Source: Chitinophagales bacterium 65-1 (lineage in GTDB: Bacteria > Bacteroidota > Bacteroidia > Chitinophagales > Chitinophagaceae). Taken from it: a stretch of 50,781 nt of DNA. Positions 26,356 to 34,469 of the stretch are shown here, piece after piece. How positions within the stretch are numbered: position 1 is the stretch's first letter; the number at the start of each line of letters is the position of its first letter. Where the stretch lies: contig MWYX01000052.1 in assembly GCA_002050465.1 (NCBI GenBank), positions 1 to 50,781 of the forward strand. Direction: 5' to 3'. The notes beneath the pieces are model-generated. The model did no database searches, was not told the origin of the DNA, and worked only from the letters and a program-made list of their open reading frames with translations. The translations under genes were made by a program, and so were the position numbers.

Positions 26356-27096
26356 TTACTTATTTACTCTTCCAAGCTTAAGAAACAATGGAAAGGAAAC
26401 AGTCTTTACATCTTTCCAGAGAAGAACAAGATCGTTGATAATATCATCTACAGGGTTATATTGCTTAGAATTGATAAAATGCTGCACACTGCTCCATGAA
26501 TTTAAATAACCGATGAGATCGTCTTTGTTCCAATAAGCATTAATAAAAAAATTTTCAATTGGCAAGGGATTAAAATTAAAAGGAACACTTTGGTAATTAT
26601 CATCAACATATTTACGTTCCGCATCCCAATAAGGTCCAACTATTTCAAAATAAAATTTTTTTATCAGCGCATCAATAGTTGCATCATTAGCTGTAAGCAA
26701 ATTGTAACCCCATACGGCAATAACAGCGTTTTTTTTAGCCACTCTTCTTACTTCTTTCTCAAATGCATCAAACTTTAACCAATGATATGCCTGTGCAACT
26801 GTTATAAGATCGAAAGAGTTGTTTGGAAAGTTTGTTTGCTCCGCTGGAGCAATATGATATTGAATATTTGCATGCGGTTTAGCAAGCGATAATTGTTTTT
26901 CACTGATGTCAGTTGCAATTACTTTTTTAAAATAAGGTGCTAAGGCAAGTGCTGCTTGTCCGTTACCGGTTGCGCAATCCCATGCCATATTTTTTTCTGT
27001 AACAAACTTAAGTATGTAATTGTATAATTCTTTTGGATAAACAGGCCGGTATCTCGCATAAGTACTTGCCTGGTTAGAAAACAAATCCTTTGACAT
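26356..27096 (-). CDS. Class I SAM-dependent methyltransferase
   Basis: The 246 residues begin with the YafE/UbiE-like pattern FSNQASTYARYRPVYPKELY. Motif I WDCATGNGQAALALA binds S-adenosylmethionine, TDISEKQL is the acidic motif, and FDLITVAQAYHWLKFD is motif IV. The substrate cannot be told from sequence; close relatives are annotated only as methyltransferases. Eleven bases separate it from the rpe stop upstream of it on the same strand (rpe ends at 27108), so the two may be co-transcribed. Confidence 0.9.
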   Translation of the reverse strand: MSKDLFSNQASTYARYRPVYPKELYNYILKFVTEKNMAWDCATGNGQAALALAPYFKKVIATDISEKQLSLAKPHANIQYHIAPAEQTNFPNNSFDLITVAQAYHWLKFDAFEKEVRRVAKKNAVIAVWGYNLLTANDATIDALIKKFYFEIVGPYWDAERKYVDDNYQSVPFNFNPLPIENFFINAYWNKDDLIGYLNSWSSVQHFINSKQYNPVDDIINDLVLLWKDVKTVSFPLFLKLGRVNK

Positions 27097-27107
27097 GCTT
27101 TGAAATC

Positions 27108-27755
27108 TTATAAAAATTTAAGCTGATGAATTGTTTGTTTCGGATCAGCGGATTTAAACACTGCATTTCCTGCAACTAAAATATCAGAGCCTGCGTCAAT
27201 AATTTCTTTTGCATTATCCAGGGTCACTCCCCCATCTACTTCGATCTTCGTACTTATCTTAAGGTCATTTATCATTCTCCGCAAAACCCTTATCTTTTCC
27301 AGTGTTTGTGGAATAAAACTTTGTCCTCCAAACCCGGGATTAACACTCATTAAACATACTACATCTATTTCAGGCAGTATATCACGTAACAGTTCAACCC
27401 TTGTATGTGGATTTATCGCAACGCCAGCCTGCATTCCCAAAGACTTAATCTGTTGGATATTACGGTGCAGATGAATACAAGCTTCATAATGAACAGTGAG
27501 AATATCAGCGCCGGCATCTTTAAAGTCCTGAACATATTTTCCAGGCTCCAATATCATTAAATGCACATCAAAAACCTTTTCTGTTGTAGGTCTTAGTTGT
27601 TTTATGATGTTCATTCCAAAACTTATGTTGGGAACAAAACGTCCATCCATTACATCAAGATGAAACCAATCTGCTTCACTTTCATTTAGCATTTGGCATT
27701 CATCCGCAAGATGTAAAAAATTTGCAGATAATAAGGATGGGGCAATTAAGGGCAT
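27108..27755 (-). CDS. rpe: Ribulose-phosphate 3-epimerase
   Basis: The start at ATG 27755 gives 215 residues beginning MPLIAPSLLSANF, the normal Rpe N-terminus. The upstream ATG at 27803 would translate through a repeat element. The TIM barrel shows WFHLDVMDGRFVPNISFG (metal-binding His and catalytic Asp), FDVHLMI, LMSVNPGFGGQSFIP and IEVDGGV with the second catalytic Asp. It interconverts ribulose-5-phosphate and xylulose-5-phosphate in the pentose phosphate pathway. Confidence 0.96.
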   Translation of the reverse strand: MPLIAPSLLSANFLHLADECQMLNESEADWFHLDVMDGRFVPNISFGMNIIKQLRPTTEKVFDVHLMILEPGKYVQDFKDAGADILTVHYEACIHLHRNIQQIKSLGMQAGVAINPHTRVELLRDILPEIDVVCLMSVNPGFGGQSFIPQTLEKIRVLRRMINDLKISTKIEVDGGVTLDNAKEIIDAGSDILVAGNAVFKSADPKQTIHQLKFL

Positions 27756-27756
27756 G

Positions 27757-27812
27757 TTTTGAGTTTGTGATTTGTGGTTCATTTGTATATCTGCATATTT
27801 CACATCTGCAGA
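27757..27812 (-). repeat. Heptad-unit repeat in the rpe leader
   Basis: The 57-nt spacer between the TPR gene stop and the rpe ATG is built of units such as CCACAAA, TCACAAA and CTCAAAA in one half and AGATGTG, CAGATAT in the other, at 7-nt spacing. Pairing between the halves is weaker than in the other elements. Confidence 0.45.
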
Positions 27813-28616
27813 TTATCTTCCTTCAAGTGTTTTTAATGAGTCTCTGGCTTCTATAAAGTTTTTATCATACATTAATGCCATGTAATAACTCTGCATCGCT
27901 TCTTCTTTTTTATTTAATTTTTTGTAGCAATTACCCAACCAGTAATATGCTTCATCAAAATTATTCTGAATTGTAACGGCTCTTTCAAGCACCTTTATAG
28001 CTTCTTGATATTTTCCCAGGTCATACAATGCAATTGCTTTTTCCCGGTAAGCAAACATGTAGGTATAATCAAGACGAAGGCAACTGTCAAATAAAGATAT
28101 TGCTGTTTTTTTATCATTAATATAATTATAGTACAATCCTTTTATAAAGATAGCCTCCTTTGTTGCTTTTGCTTTATCTGCATGTGCTAATGCATCTGCC
28201 ATAATCAGTGCCTTAGCATTTTTTGTCTGCGCATAAAGTGTTCCTAAAGAAATTATGTATTCAGGCAAGGGGAATATGTTTATTGCATTTTCAAAAGATT
28301 TAATTGCATTTACAGTATCCTCATTTTCAAAATGAAGTAGTGCTTTTATATCCCAAAGCTCCGCAACATTTGGGGCTCTTTTAATAGTATTGTTCAGGAT
28401 TGCAAGCGCTGAATCATATGATCCATTATTTCTATAATATTGAATCAATTTTTCTATAAGTAAAAGTGAGTCCGGATACTTTTCAATTTCCTGTTTTAAT
28501 TGTTCAGACTGCTGTTTTTCATTGGGTAATACAGGGGAAGCCGGCTCATCATTATCATTGCAGGAAGATATAGTTATTATAATGCAAAAGAAGATATAAC
28601 ACATTCTTTTAACCAT
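27813..28616 (-). CDS. TPR lipoprotein
   Basis: The 267 residues start with a lipoprotein signal ending ITISSC (Cys19). At least five tetratricopeptide-like repeats follow (DSALAILNNTIKRAPNVAEL, AIKSFENAINIFPLPEY, EAIKVLERAVTIQNNFDEAYYWLG in part AVTIQNNFDEAYYWLG, EAMQSYYMALMYDKNF). TPR arrays mediate protein-protein contacts, here probably on the periplasmic side of a membrane. The partner is unknown. It precedes rpe by 57 bp and follows the phosphoesterase by 38 bp on the same strand. Confidence 0.85.
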   Translation of the reverse strand: MVKRMCYIFFCIIITISSCNDNDEPASPVLPNEKQQSEQLKQEIEKYPDSLLLIEKLIQYYRNNGSYDSALAILNNTIKRAPNVAELWDIKALLHFENEDTVNAIKSFENAINIFPLPEYIISLGTLYAQTKNAKALIMADALAHADKAKATKEAIFIKGLYYNYINDKKTAISLFDSCLRLDYTYMFAYREKAIALYDLGKYQEAIKVLERAVTIQNNFDEAYYWLGNCYKKLNKKEEAMQSYYMALMYDKNFIEARDSLKTLEGR

Positions 28617-28654
28617 GTAGCAAATGTAAGCGGCTAATTTTTTACAAAAAGATT

Positions 28655-29146
28655 TTATTTACCCAATTCAATTACTTCACAATCCTTAATTTCTTTTGCA
28701 TCAATTGCAAAACGAATAATCGTTCTTATTTTATGACATCCTTGTTTACCTGCGGCACCGGGATTCATGTGCAGGCATTTTAGTTGAGCATCATACATCA
28801 CCTTTAAAATGTGTGAGTGGCCACTGATAAAAAGTTGCACCGGGTTCGCTATCAATTCTTTTTTTACAACAGGGTTATATTTAGGTGGATATCCGCCGAT
28901 ATGTATCATCATCACCTCTATGTCTTCACATTTCCATCTTAATTTTTCAGGATAAGCACTTCTTATATCAAATCCATCTATATTTCCATACACACCTTTA
29001 AAAGGTTTAAAGCTTTTCAATTTATCGGCGATTTCACCAGTTCCGAAATCGCCTGCATGCCATATCTCATCACAACTTCTAAAATGTTCAAAAATTTGTT
29101 CGTCAAGGTAATGGTGCGTATCAGATATGAGGCCTATTTTGGTCAT
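28655..29146 (-). CDS. YfcE/MJ0936-type metallophosphoesterase
   Basis: The 163 residues carry the calcineurin-like phosphoesterase motifs in order: GLISDTHHYLD (Asp and His metal ligands), WHAGDFGTGE, VYGNIDGFD and FISGHSHILK, ending MNPGAAG. The short length and the GNID motif place it with YfcE-type enzymes, cytosolic phosphodiesterases of broad or unknown substrate. It starts at ATG 29146 and diverges from hmgA across a 124-bp spacer filled by a heptad-unit hairpin. Confidence 0.92.
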   Translation of the reverse strand: MTKIGLISDTHHYLDEQIFEHFRSCDEIWHAGDFGTGEIADKLKSFKPFKGVYGNIDGFDIRSAYPEKLRWKCEDIEVMMIHIGGYPPKYNPVVKKELIANPVQLFISGHSHILKVMYDAQLKCLHMNPGAAGKQGCHKIRTIIRFAIDAKEIKDCEVIELGK

Positions 29147-29147
29147 T

Positions 29148-29258
29148 GAAGTAAGATGTAAGAGATAAGATGTAAGATTAATAAATTTGCATGCAATTCT
29201 TAATAAGAATTAAATTTACACAGGATTTCTACACATCGTACTTCTTACACCGTACATC
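29148..29258. repeat. Heptad-unit hairpin in the divergent phosphoesterase/hmgA spacer
   Basis: The left arm, 29148-29182, is five consecutive 7-mers: GAAGTAA, GATGTAA, GAGATAA, GATGTAA, GATTAAT. The right arm, 29231-29258, is four 7-mers whose reverse complements are GATGTAC, GGTGTAA, GAAGTAC and GATGTGT, in the same phase. Between the arms lies ATTCTTAATAAGAAT, a smaller perfect palindrome. As both promoters must lie here, the element may overlap regulatory DNA. Confidence 0.75.
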
Positions 29259-29270
29259 AAACATATTATT

Positions 29271-30428
29271 ATGCCACAGTATTATAAAGCAGGCTCCATA
29301 CCGCATAAACGCCATACACAATTCAGAAAACCCGATGGTACATTATATTCAGAACAATTATTTTCAACCGAAGGATTTTCTTCAGATTATTCGTTGTTAT
29401 ATCATAATCATCCACCTACACAGATCACAAAAACTGAAAAGCCATTTGATGTTACACCAACCGTTGCAGAAGAAAAAATGCTTAAGCACAGAAGTTTCCA
29501 GGGACTTAAAATAAAGCCTCAAAAAGATTATTTAAAAAGCCGTAAACCTGTTTTGGTTAATAACGATTGCCATATTGTATTGGCAGCTCCGCAGGAAAGT
29601 ATGAAGGATTATTTTTATAAAAATGCTGATGCCGATGAAATGATATTTGTACATGAAGGAAGCGGTGTTTTAAAAACACAATATGGCCAATTACAATTTG
29701 GTTATGGAGATTATTTGATGGTTCCAAGGGGCACCATTTATCAAATGGAATTTACTACCGGCGATAACCGGTTATTTATTGTAGAATCCCTCAGCCCCAT
29801 TCGTTTTCCAAAAAAATATGTAAGCAAGTATGGCCAATTATTAGAGCATTCTCCTTATTGTGAGAGAGACATACGTCCTCCGGAAAATTTACAAACGATT
29901 AATGAAAAAGGCGACTTTCTTATAATGACTAAAAAGAAAGGGATGATGTACGGAATACATTACCTCCATCATCCTTTTGATGTTGTTGGGTGGGATGGAT
30001 GTTGTTATCCGTACATTTTTTCTATACATGATTTTGAACCAATAACCGGGCGGGTACATCAGCCGCCACCAATACACCAGACTTTTGAAGCACATAATTT
30101 TGTAGTATGTTCTTTCGTTCCACGGTTATTTGATTACCATCCGTTGGCAATTCCTGCCCCATATAATCACAGTAATATTGATAGTGATGAATTGATTTAC
30201 TATGTAGATGGAGATTTTATGAGCCGTAAAAATGTTACAAGAGGAATGATAACGTTACACCCTGGTGGCATACCCCATGGGCCACATCCCGGCGCTGTAG
30301 ATAAAAGCATAGGGGCAAAAGAAACCAAAGAGCTGGCAGTTATGGTAGATACTTTTCATCCATTACAACTTACTAAAGAAGCATTAGAAATTGAAGATGA
30401 GAATTATGTAATGAGCTGGAGTGAGTAA
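29271..30428 (+). CDS. hmgA: Homogentisate 1,2-dioxygenase family protein
   Basis: The 385 residues have the HmgA cupin layout: an N-terminal strand-rich part (EMIFVHEGSGVLKTQYG, YLMVPRGTIYQMEF) and the C-terminal part with RGMITLHPGGIPHGPHPGA, where the clustered His residues bind Fe(II). HmgA opens the homogentisate ring to maleylacetoacetate in tyrosine and phenylalanine breakdown. It is somewhat shorter than the roughly 430-residue classical enzymes, as is common in Bacteroidota. No other catabolic genes (hppD, fah) are adjacent, so substrate identity is by family only. Confidence 0.88.
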   Translation: MPQYYKAGSIPHKRHTQFRKPDGTLYSEQLFSTEGFSSDYSLLYHNHPPTQITKTEKPFDVTPTVAEEKMLKHRSFQGLKIKPQKDYLKSRKPVLVNNDCHIVLAAPQESMKDYFYKNADADEMIFVHEGSGVLKTQYGQLQFGYGDYLMVPRGTIYQMEFTTGDNRLFIVESLSPIRFPKKYVSKYGQLLEHSPYCERDIRPPENLQTINEKGDFLIMTKKKGMMYGIHYLHHPFDVVGWDGCCYPYIFSIHDFEPITGRVHQPPPIHQTFEAHNFVVCSFVPRLFDYHPLAIPAPYNHSNIDSDELIYYVDGDFMSRKNVTRGMITLHPGGIPHGPHPGAVDKSIGAKETKELAVMVDTFHPLQLTKEALEIEDENYVMSWSE

Positions 30429-30499
30429 ATGTGCAAATTAAAAAGCATTTGATTTTTTGATATTTATTTTTTTATCTTGAGCAATAAAATAAATTGAAT

Positions 30500-30904
30500 A
30501 TGATAAAGTTTCAGGACATTAAAAAAGGAGATTATGTTTTAGCTCAACAGGATGGTACAACATGGGCAGGTGAGGTAACTAATTTAAATCGGGATGAAAA
30601 AGAAATTTGTGTAGATAATGGTGTGCAGGAATTCTGGTTCAAAGCTGAAGAATTGAAACCATTGCCTTTAGATGAAGACCAATTAATGAAATTAAACTTT
30701 CAAAAAGAAGAACTTGAAGACGGATCGGTTAAATATAAAAAAGGTGCCTTTCGGATTCTTATTCCGAATAAAGGTGATTTTTCAAAATTTGAGGTTTGGT
30801 ACAGAGAAGAAAAAAGACAGATAATGCATCCAATCTCAGTTCACCAATTACAGAATCATTACCTGGAAATGACCAAAGTTCATCTAACGGATGAAGCATT
30901 TTGA
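30500..30904 (+). CDS. Conserved hypothetical protein with SH3-like N-terminal region
   Basis: ATG at 30500 gives 134 residues (a TTG six bases upstream is also in frame). The first 55 residues, KKGDYVLAQQDGTTWAGEV ... EFWFKAEELKPLPL, look like a small SH3/Tudor-type barrel with a water- or ligand-facing loop. The second half (KYKKGAFRILIPNKGDFSKF, HPISVHQLQNHYLEMTKV) ends in a segment I recall from Bacteroidota hypothetical proteins. No function is known. It lies alone between hmgA and the ribosomal operon. Confidence 0.65.
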   Translation: MIKFQDIKKGDYVLAQQDGTTWAGEVTNLNRDEKEICVDNGVQEFWFKAEELKPLPLDEDQLMKLNFQKEELEDGSVKYKKGAFRILIPNKGDFSKFEVWYREEKRQIMHPISVHQLQNHYLEMTKVHLTDEAF

Positions 30905-30995
30905 TAATATAAAATTCCATTACTATAGCATAATAACCAGGGTATTTGCAGGTTTCTTACATAGATTTTGCTAAAAGGTGAGAAAGCACTCTTTT

Positions 30996-31029
30996 TTTGC
31001 AAAAATTTAATATTTTACTCTTATCTTTG
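30996..31029 (+). promoter_or_regulatory. Promoter of the infA-rplQ operon
   Basis: TTTG (30996-30999), 22 nt, then TATCTTTG (31022-31029) is a near-perfect Bacteroidota promoter, 16 nt before the infA ATG. The predicted 5' UTR is therefore very short, about 10 nt. Confidence 0.75.
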
Positions 31030-31045
31030 CGCTCCCAAAAACAGT

Positions 31046-31264
31046 ATGGCCAAACAAGCATTGATTAAACAAGACGGGACGATCCTGGAAGCCTTATCCA
31101 ATGCAATGTTCAGAGTTAAACTGGAAAACGGTCATGAGATTTTGGCAACTATTTCAGGTAAAATGAGGATGCATTATATCAGAATTTTGCCCGGAGATAA
31201 GGTTGGTGTTGAAATGAGCCCATATGATTTATCAAGGGGAAGAATAATTTTCAGATATAAATAA
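31046..31264 (+). CDS. infA: Translation initiation factor IF-1
   Basis: ATG 31046 gives the exact family length of 72 residues, [19 protein letters not shown] to [10 protein letters not shown], an S1-like OB fold with the conserved [13 protein letters not shown] and [13 protein letters not shown]. The frame can be extended upstream by 26 residues, but this would run through the promoter. IF-1 occupies the ribosomal A site during initiation. It is the first gene of the ribosomal operon. Confidence 0.98.
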   Translation: MAKQALIKQDGTILEALSNAMFRVKLENGHEILATISGKMRMHYIRILPGDKVGVEMSPYDLSRGRIIFRYK

Positions 31265-31293
31265 TGCCGAGGTTTCGGTACAAAACAAAGATA

Positions 31294-31410
31294 ATGAAGG
31301 TTAGAGCATCGATAAAAAAAAGAAGTGTTGATTGCAAGATCGTGAGGAGAAAAGGCAGGTTGTATGTTATCAACAAAAAAAATCCGCGTTTTAAACAAAG
31401 ACAAGGATAA
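31294..31410 (+). CDS. rpmJ: 50S ribosomal protein L36
   Basis: This 38-residue gene follows infA after 29 bp. The sequence [19 protein letters not shown], then [18 protein letters not shown], is the L36 of Bacteroidota. Compared with the classical four-ligand zinc ribbon (C-x2-C-x12-C-x4-H), only one Cys is kept, so this is a zinc-free C-minus form. Confidence 0.97.
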   Translation: MKVRASIKKRSVDCKIVRRKGRLYVINKKNPRFKQRQG

Positions 31411-31413
31411 TAA

Positions 31414-31480
31414 TGGTCATTAAGTCAATGGTCAATAGGGTCATTGATAAGAACAAATAATGACAAATGACTTAATGACT
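31414..31480 (+). repeat. Heptad-unit hairpin, rpmJ-rpsM spacer
   Basis: GTCATTAAGTCA (31416-31427) is perfectly complementary to TGACTTAATGAC (31468-31479). The left arm continues with units GGTCATT, AAGTCAA, TGGTCAA; the right arm as reverse complement reads AGTCATT, AAGTCAT, TTGTCAT, in the same 7-nt phase. Confidence 0.75.
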
Positions 31481-31518
31481 AAGAATAAATATTAAATAAT
31501 AAAAATCTCCAGAAATAT

Positions 31519-31899
31519 ATGGCTCGTATTGCCGGTATTGATATACCTAAAAACAAAAGAGGTGAAGTTGGACTTACTTATATATATGGCATTGGCCGGT
31601 CAACCGCACGCTACATTTTAGACAAGGCAGGGGTTGTGTATGATAAAAAGGTGAATGAATGGAACGATGATGAGCAAACAGCTATTCGAAATGCTATAGC
31701 AAATGAATTTAAAACAGAAGGTGCTTTACGTAGTGAAGTTCAGTTAAACATTAAGCGTTTACTGGATATTGCATGTTATCGTGGTTTAAGGCATCGTAAA
31801 GGATTGCCTGTTCGTGGACAGCGTACACGTACCAACAGCCGTACACGTAAAGGAAAACGTAAAACAGTTGCCGGTAAAAAGAAGGCAGCTAAGAAGTAA
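31519..31899 (+). CDS. rpsM: 30S ribosomal protein S13
   Basis: The 126 residues start [19 protein letters not shown] and contain [14 protein letters not shown] (helix-turn-helix-like) and [24 protein letters not shown] (in part [16 protein letters not shown]), ending in a lysine-rich tail. S13 sits in the head of the 30S subunit and contacts the 50S and the P-site tRNA. It is 108 bp from rpmJ, an unusually long gap filled by a hairpin element. Confidence 0.98.
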   Translation: MARIAGIDIPKNKRGEVGLTYIYGIGRSTARYILDKAGVVYDKKVNEWNDDEQTAIRNAIANEFKTEGALRSEVQLNIKRLLDIACYRGLRHRKGLPVRGQRTRTNSRTRKGKRKTVAGKKKAAKK

Positions 31900-31902
31900 A
31901 AG

Positions 31903-31970
31903 CAGCTATGAGCTGCCAGCTTTGAGCCTTGAGTATTTCCTCGTAGCTCACGGCTAATTGCTCACAGTTT
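31903..31970 (+). repeat. Heptad-unit hairpin, rpsM-rpsK spacer
   Basis: The left arm, 31903-31937, reads CAGCTAT, GAGCTGC, CAGCTTT, GAGCCTT, GAGTATT. The right arm, 31943-31966, has reverse-complement units TGTGAGC, AATTAGC, CGTGAGC, TACGAGG. TGAGC, AGC, TGAGC and GAG align at the same spacing in both arms, so they pair with interior mismatches. Confidence 0.7.
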
Positions 31971-31992
31971 TAAAATAAATGGCTTATTATTT

Positions 31993-32050
31993 TGAATCAA
32001 TACCAGATCTCTTAAGCCTGAAGGAGGATTGATTCACCCCCGATTTGGGG
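31993..32050 (+). promoter_or_regulatory. Two hairpins upstream of rpsK
   Basis: TGAATCAAT (31993-32001) pairs with ATTGATTCA (32028-32036), and right after it CCCC (32037-32040) pairs with GGGG (32047-32050). They may set mRNA stability or serve as ribosomal-protein binding sites; the sequence does not decide. Confidence 0.5.
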
Positions 32051-32085
32051 CTCAAATTTTAAAACAAAGATTACCTATTTAGATT

Positions 32086-32499
32086 ATGGCAAAAGCTACA
32101 AACACAAAAGCTCCCAGCGCTAAAGCAGCATCAAAAAAAAGAGTAGTAAGAGTAGATACTTATGGTGATGCTCATGTTACTGCAAGTTTCAACAACATTA
32201 TTATCAGTTTAACCAATAAGCAGGGTCAGGTTGTTGCATGGTCATCAGCAGGTAAAATGGGTTTTAAGGGTTCTAAAAAGAACACCCCTTATGCAGCGCA
32301 GATGGCAGCTTCAGATGCAGCAAAAGTTGCATTGGATGCGGGTATGAAGCGTTGTGATGTGTTTGTAAAAGGTCCGGGTTCAGGGCGTGAAGGCGCTATC
32401 AGGGCTTTATCACAATCGGGTTTGGAAATCTCCATGATAAAGGATATTACTCCTTTACCGCACAATGGATGCCGTCCGCCGAAAAAGAGAAGAGTATAA
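32086..32499 (+). CDS. rpsK: 30S ribosomal protein S11
   Basis: The 137 residues have a short lysine/alanine-rich N-terminal extension and the S11 core: [22 protein letters not shown], then [17 protein letters not shown] and the RNA-binding C-terminus [18 protein letters not shown]11 lies in the platform of the 30S subunit. Gaps of 186 bp before and 155 bp after are long for this operon. Confidence 0.98.
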   Translation: MAKATNTKAPSAKAASKKRVVRVDTYGDAHVTASFNNIIISLTNKQGQVVAWSSAGKMGFKGSKKNTPYAAQMAASDAAKVALDAGMKRCDVFVKGPGSGREGAIRALSQSGLEISMIKDITPLPHNGCRPPKKRRV

Positions 32500-32504
32500 A
32501 AAAG

Positions 32505-32578
32505 TACGAGGTACGATGTAAGACGTACGATGTTGTAAAACTTTTATACATCGTAAATCGCACATCAGACATCGAAAA
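32505..32578 (+). repeat. Heptad-unit hairpin, rpsK-rpsD spacer
   Basis: The left arm, 32505-32532, is four exact 7-mers: TACGAGG, TACGATG, TAAGACG, TACGATG. The right arm, 32547-32574, is four 7-mers: TACATCG, TAAATCG, CACATCA, GACATCG. Each right unit is the near reverse complement of a left unit. This is the clearest example of the family. Confidence 0.8.
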
Positions 32579-32591
32579 TATTTAATAACCG

Positions 32592-32630
32592 GGTACATCA
32601 TTAATTTTTGATTTTTAACGATGATGTACC
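32592..32630 (+). promoter_or_regulatory. Perfect hairpin in the rpsD leader
   Basis: GGTACATCAT (32592-32601) pairs perfectly with ATGATGTACC (32621-32630) around a 19-nt A/T-rich loop, 25 bp before the rpsD ATG. S4 is the autogenous repressor of the alpha operon in Escherichia coli, so a structured leader here is suggestive; a regulatory role is inference. Confidence 0.5.
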
Positions 32631-32654
32631 GACACTAAAAAATCAATATAAAAC

Positions 32655-33260
32655 ATGGCTCGCTACACAGGACCAAAAACCAAAATCTCCAGGATATTCG
32701 GAGAGCCAATTACAGGCAATGGTAAATGGTTAACAAAGAACAGTAATCCCCCCGGCATGCATGGCGCTGCCCGTAAACGTAAAACACTTGGTGAATATGC
32801 CTTACAGTTACGTGAAAAACAAAAAGCAAAATACACTTATGGATTGTTAGAAAAGCAGTTCCGTAATACTTTTACTGAAGCTGCCCGAAAAGGTGGTGTA
32901 ACAGGTGAGAACCTGATCAAATTATTGGAGGCCCGTTTAGATAACACCGTTTATCGCATGGGTATTGCTCCAAGCCGCCAGGCTGCACGGCAGCTGGTTT
33001 CTCATAAGCATATTACAGTAAATGGAAATGTAGTAAATATTCCTTCTTACTCTTTAAAGCCGGGAGATACTATCGGCCTTAAGGAAAAATCTTCTCATAA
33101 TGAATTTTTGGTAAGTTATTTACAACCTAAAAACCCAAAATTTAATTGGATAGATTGGAATGAGAAAGATATGAAAGGAACTTTTATAGCTTTTCCTGAA
33201 AGAGAAAGTGTTCCTGAAAATATTAAGGAGCAGTTGATAGTGGAATTGTATAGTAAGTAA
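32655..33260 (+). CDS. rpsD: 30S ribosomal protein S4
   Basis: The 201 residues begin [19 protein letters not shown] and show the S4 N-terminal domain and the S4 RNA-binding domain [20 protein letters not shown], then [20 protein letters not shown]. The N-terminal zinc cysteines are absent (C-minus form). S4 starts 30S body assembly by binding 16S rRNA and in many bacteria represses its own operon. Confidence 0.98.
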   Translation: MARYTGPKTKISRIFGEPITGNGKWLTKNSNPPGMHGAARKRKTLGEYALQLREKQKAKYTYGLLEKQFRNTFTEAARKGGVTGENLIKLLEARLDNTVYRMGIAPSRQAARQLVSHKHITVNGNVVNIPSYSLKPGDTIGLKEKSSHNEFLVSYLQPKNPKFNWIDWNEKDMKGTFIAFPERESVPENIKEQLIVELYSK

Positions 33261-33263
33261 GAA

Positions 33264-33352
33264 ACCCCCTCCGCCCCCTAAAGGGGGAACCATGGAGGCT
33301 CATTGAAATATTTAGTTAATAACACACTTTAAGCCCCTTTAGGGGTTTGGGG
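33264..33352. repeat. Inverted pair of CCCCTAAAGGGG-family palindromes
   Basis: The rpsD-rpoA spacer holds CCCCCTAAAGGGGG at 33275-33288 preceded by AAACCCCCTCCG, and about 40 bp later CCCCTTTAGGGG at 33330-33341 followed by TTTGGGGTTT. The second copy is the reverse complement of the first, so the whole spacer can fold into one long structure. Confidence 0.75.
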
Positions 33353-33371
33353 TTTAAAACACAAAATAAAA

Positions 33372-34367
33372 ATGGCCATTTTAAATTTTGTAAAGCCTGA
33401 CAAAATCGTTCTGCAAAAAAGTACAGATTTTGAAGCACAATTCGAATTTCGTCCCCTTGAGCCGGGATATGGTGTAACTATTGGTAATGCCTTGCGCAGG
33501 GTATTGCTTAATTCTTTGGAAGGTTATGCTATTATCGGTATCAATGTTGCGGGGGCAGATCATGAATTTGCTACACTTAAGGGCATTACTGAAGACGTTA
33601 CAGAAATAATTTTAAACCTGAAACAGGTTCGCTTTAAAAAGAAAGTTGAACATGAACCGGGCACCGAAAAGCTTACTATTTCTTTAAAGAACAAGCAGGA
33701 ATTTACTGCAGGTATGATTGGTGACGCATCTCCTTCTTATGAAGTAATGAATCCCGAATTACTTATCTGTACGATGGATTCTTCTGCTAAACTGGATATT
33801 GAAATAACCATCGCAAAAGGCCGTGGTTATGTGCCGGCTGAGGAAAGTAAAGAGAAGAGTTCTCACTTTGGGTATATTCCGGTTGATGCAATATACACAC
33901 CCATCAAAAATGTAAAGTACACTATTGAAAACACCAGGGTTGAGCAAAGAACTGACTTTGAAAAACTGGTGATGGAAGTTAATACAGATGGTACTATCAA
34001 CCCTGAAGAAGCTGTGAAGCAGGCATCAAGGATATTGATACAGCACCTGATGATCATCACTGATGAGAATATAACTTTTGATACAAGAGAAGATAAAAAA
34101 GAAGACCTTGTTGATGAACAAACGCTTCAATTAAGGAAGACGTTAAAAACTCCTTTAGAAGATCTTGATCTTTCAGTAAGGGCTTTCAATTGCTTAAAAG
34201 CAGCCAAGATCAATTCATTAAGTGAACTTGTTCAATACGAGCAGGAAGACCTTATGAAATTCAGGAATTTCGGGCAAAAATCTTTAAGTGAAATTGAACA
34301 GGTATTAAATGAAAGAGGTTTAGGTTTTGGAATGGATCTAAGCAAGATAAAAATTGATGAAGATTAA
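33372..34367 (+). CDS. rpoA: RNA polymerase alpha subunit
   Basis: The 331 residues contain the alpha-NTD for assembly (EFRPLEPGYGVTIGNALRRVLLNSLEG, in part GYGVTIGNALRRVLL; VTEIILNLKQVRFK) and the alpha-CTD for DNA and activator contact (LDLSVRAFNCLKAAKINSL and FRNFGQKSLSEIEQVL). Length and domain order are normal. It lies between rpsD and rplQ as in other Bacteroidota. Confidence 0.98.
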   Translation: MAILNFVKPDKIVLQKSTDFEAQFEFRPLEPGYGVTIGNALRRVLLNSLEGYAIIGINVAGADHEFATLKGITEDVTEIILNLKQVRFKKKVEHEPGTEKLTISLKNKQEFTAGMIGDASPSYEVMNPELLICTMDSSAKLDIEITIAKGRGYVPAEESKEKSSHFGYIPVDAIYTPIKNVKYTIENTRVEQRTDFEKLVMEVNTDGTINPEEAVKQASRILIQHLMIITDENITFDTREDKKEDLVDEQTLQLRKTLKTPLEDLDLSVRAFNCLKAAKINSLSELVQYEQEDLMKFRNFGQKSLSEIEQVLNERGLGFGMDLSKIKIDED

Positions 34368-34372
34368 AAAAC

Positions 34373-34457
34373 AATTAGCTAATTAGCTGATGTGCTAATA
34401 TGCTTATAAAAAATAAAGGGAGAACAATTAGCACATTAGCTAATCATCACATCAGCA
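34373..34457 (+). repeat. Octad-unit hairpin, rpoA-rplQ spacer
   Basis: The left arm has 8-nt units TTAGCTAA, TTAGCTGA, TGTGCTAA, TATGCTTA. The right arm as reverse complement reads TTTGCTGA, TGTGATGA, TTAGCTAA, TGTGCTAA. The best stem, 34381-34399 with 34427-34445, matches at 17 of 19 positions. The loop is 27 nt of A/G-rich sequence. Confidence 0.75.
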
Positions 34458-34469
34458 AATTTATAAGTC

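Noticed and set aside
32505-32578. Possible CRISPR-like short repeats
   Set aside because: Units are only 7 nt, contiguous without spacers and arranged as two inverted arms; there are no cas genes in the window.
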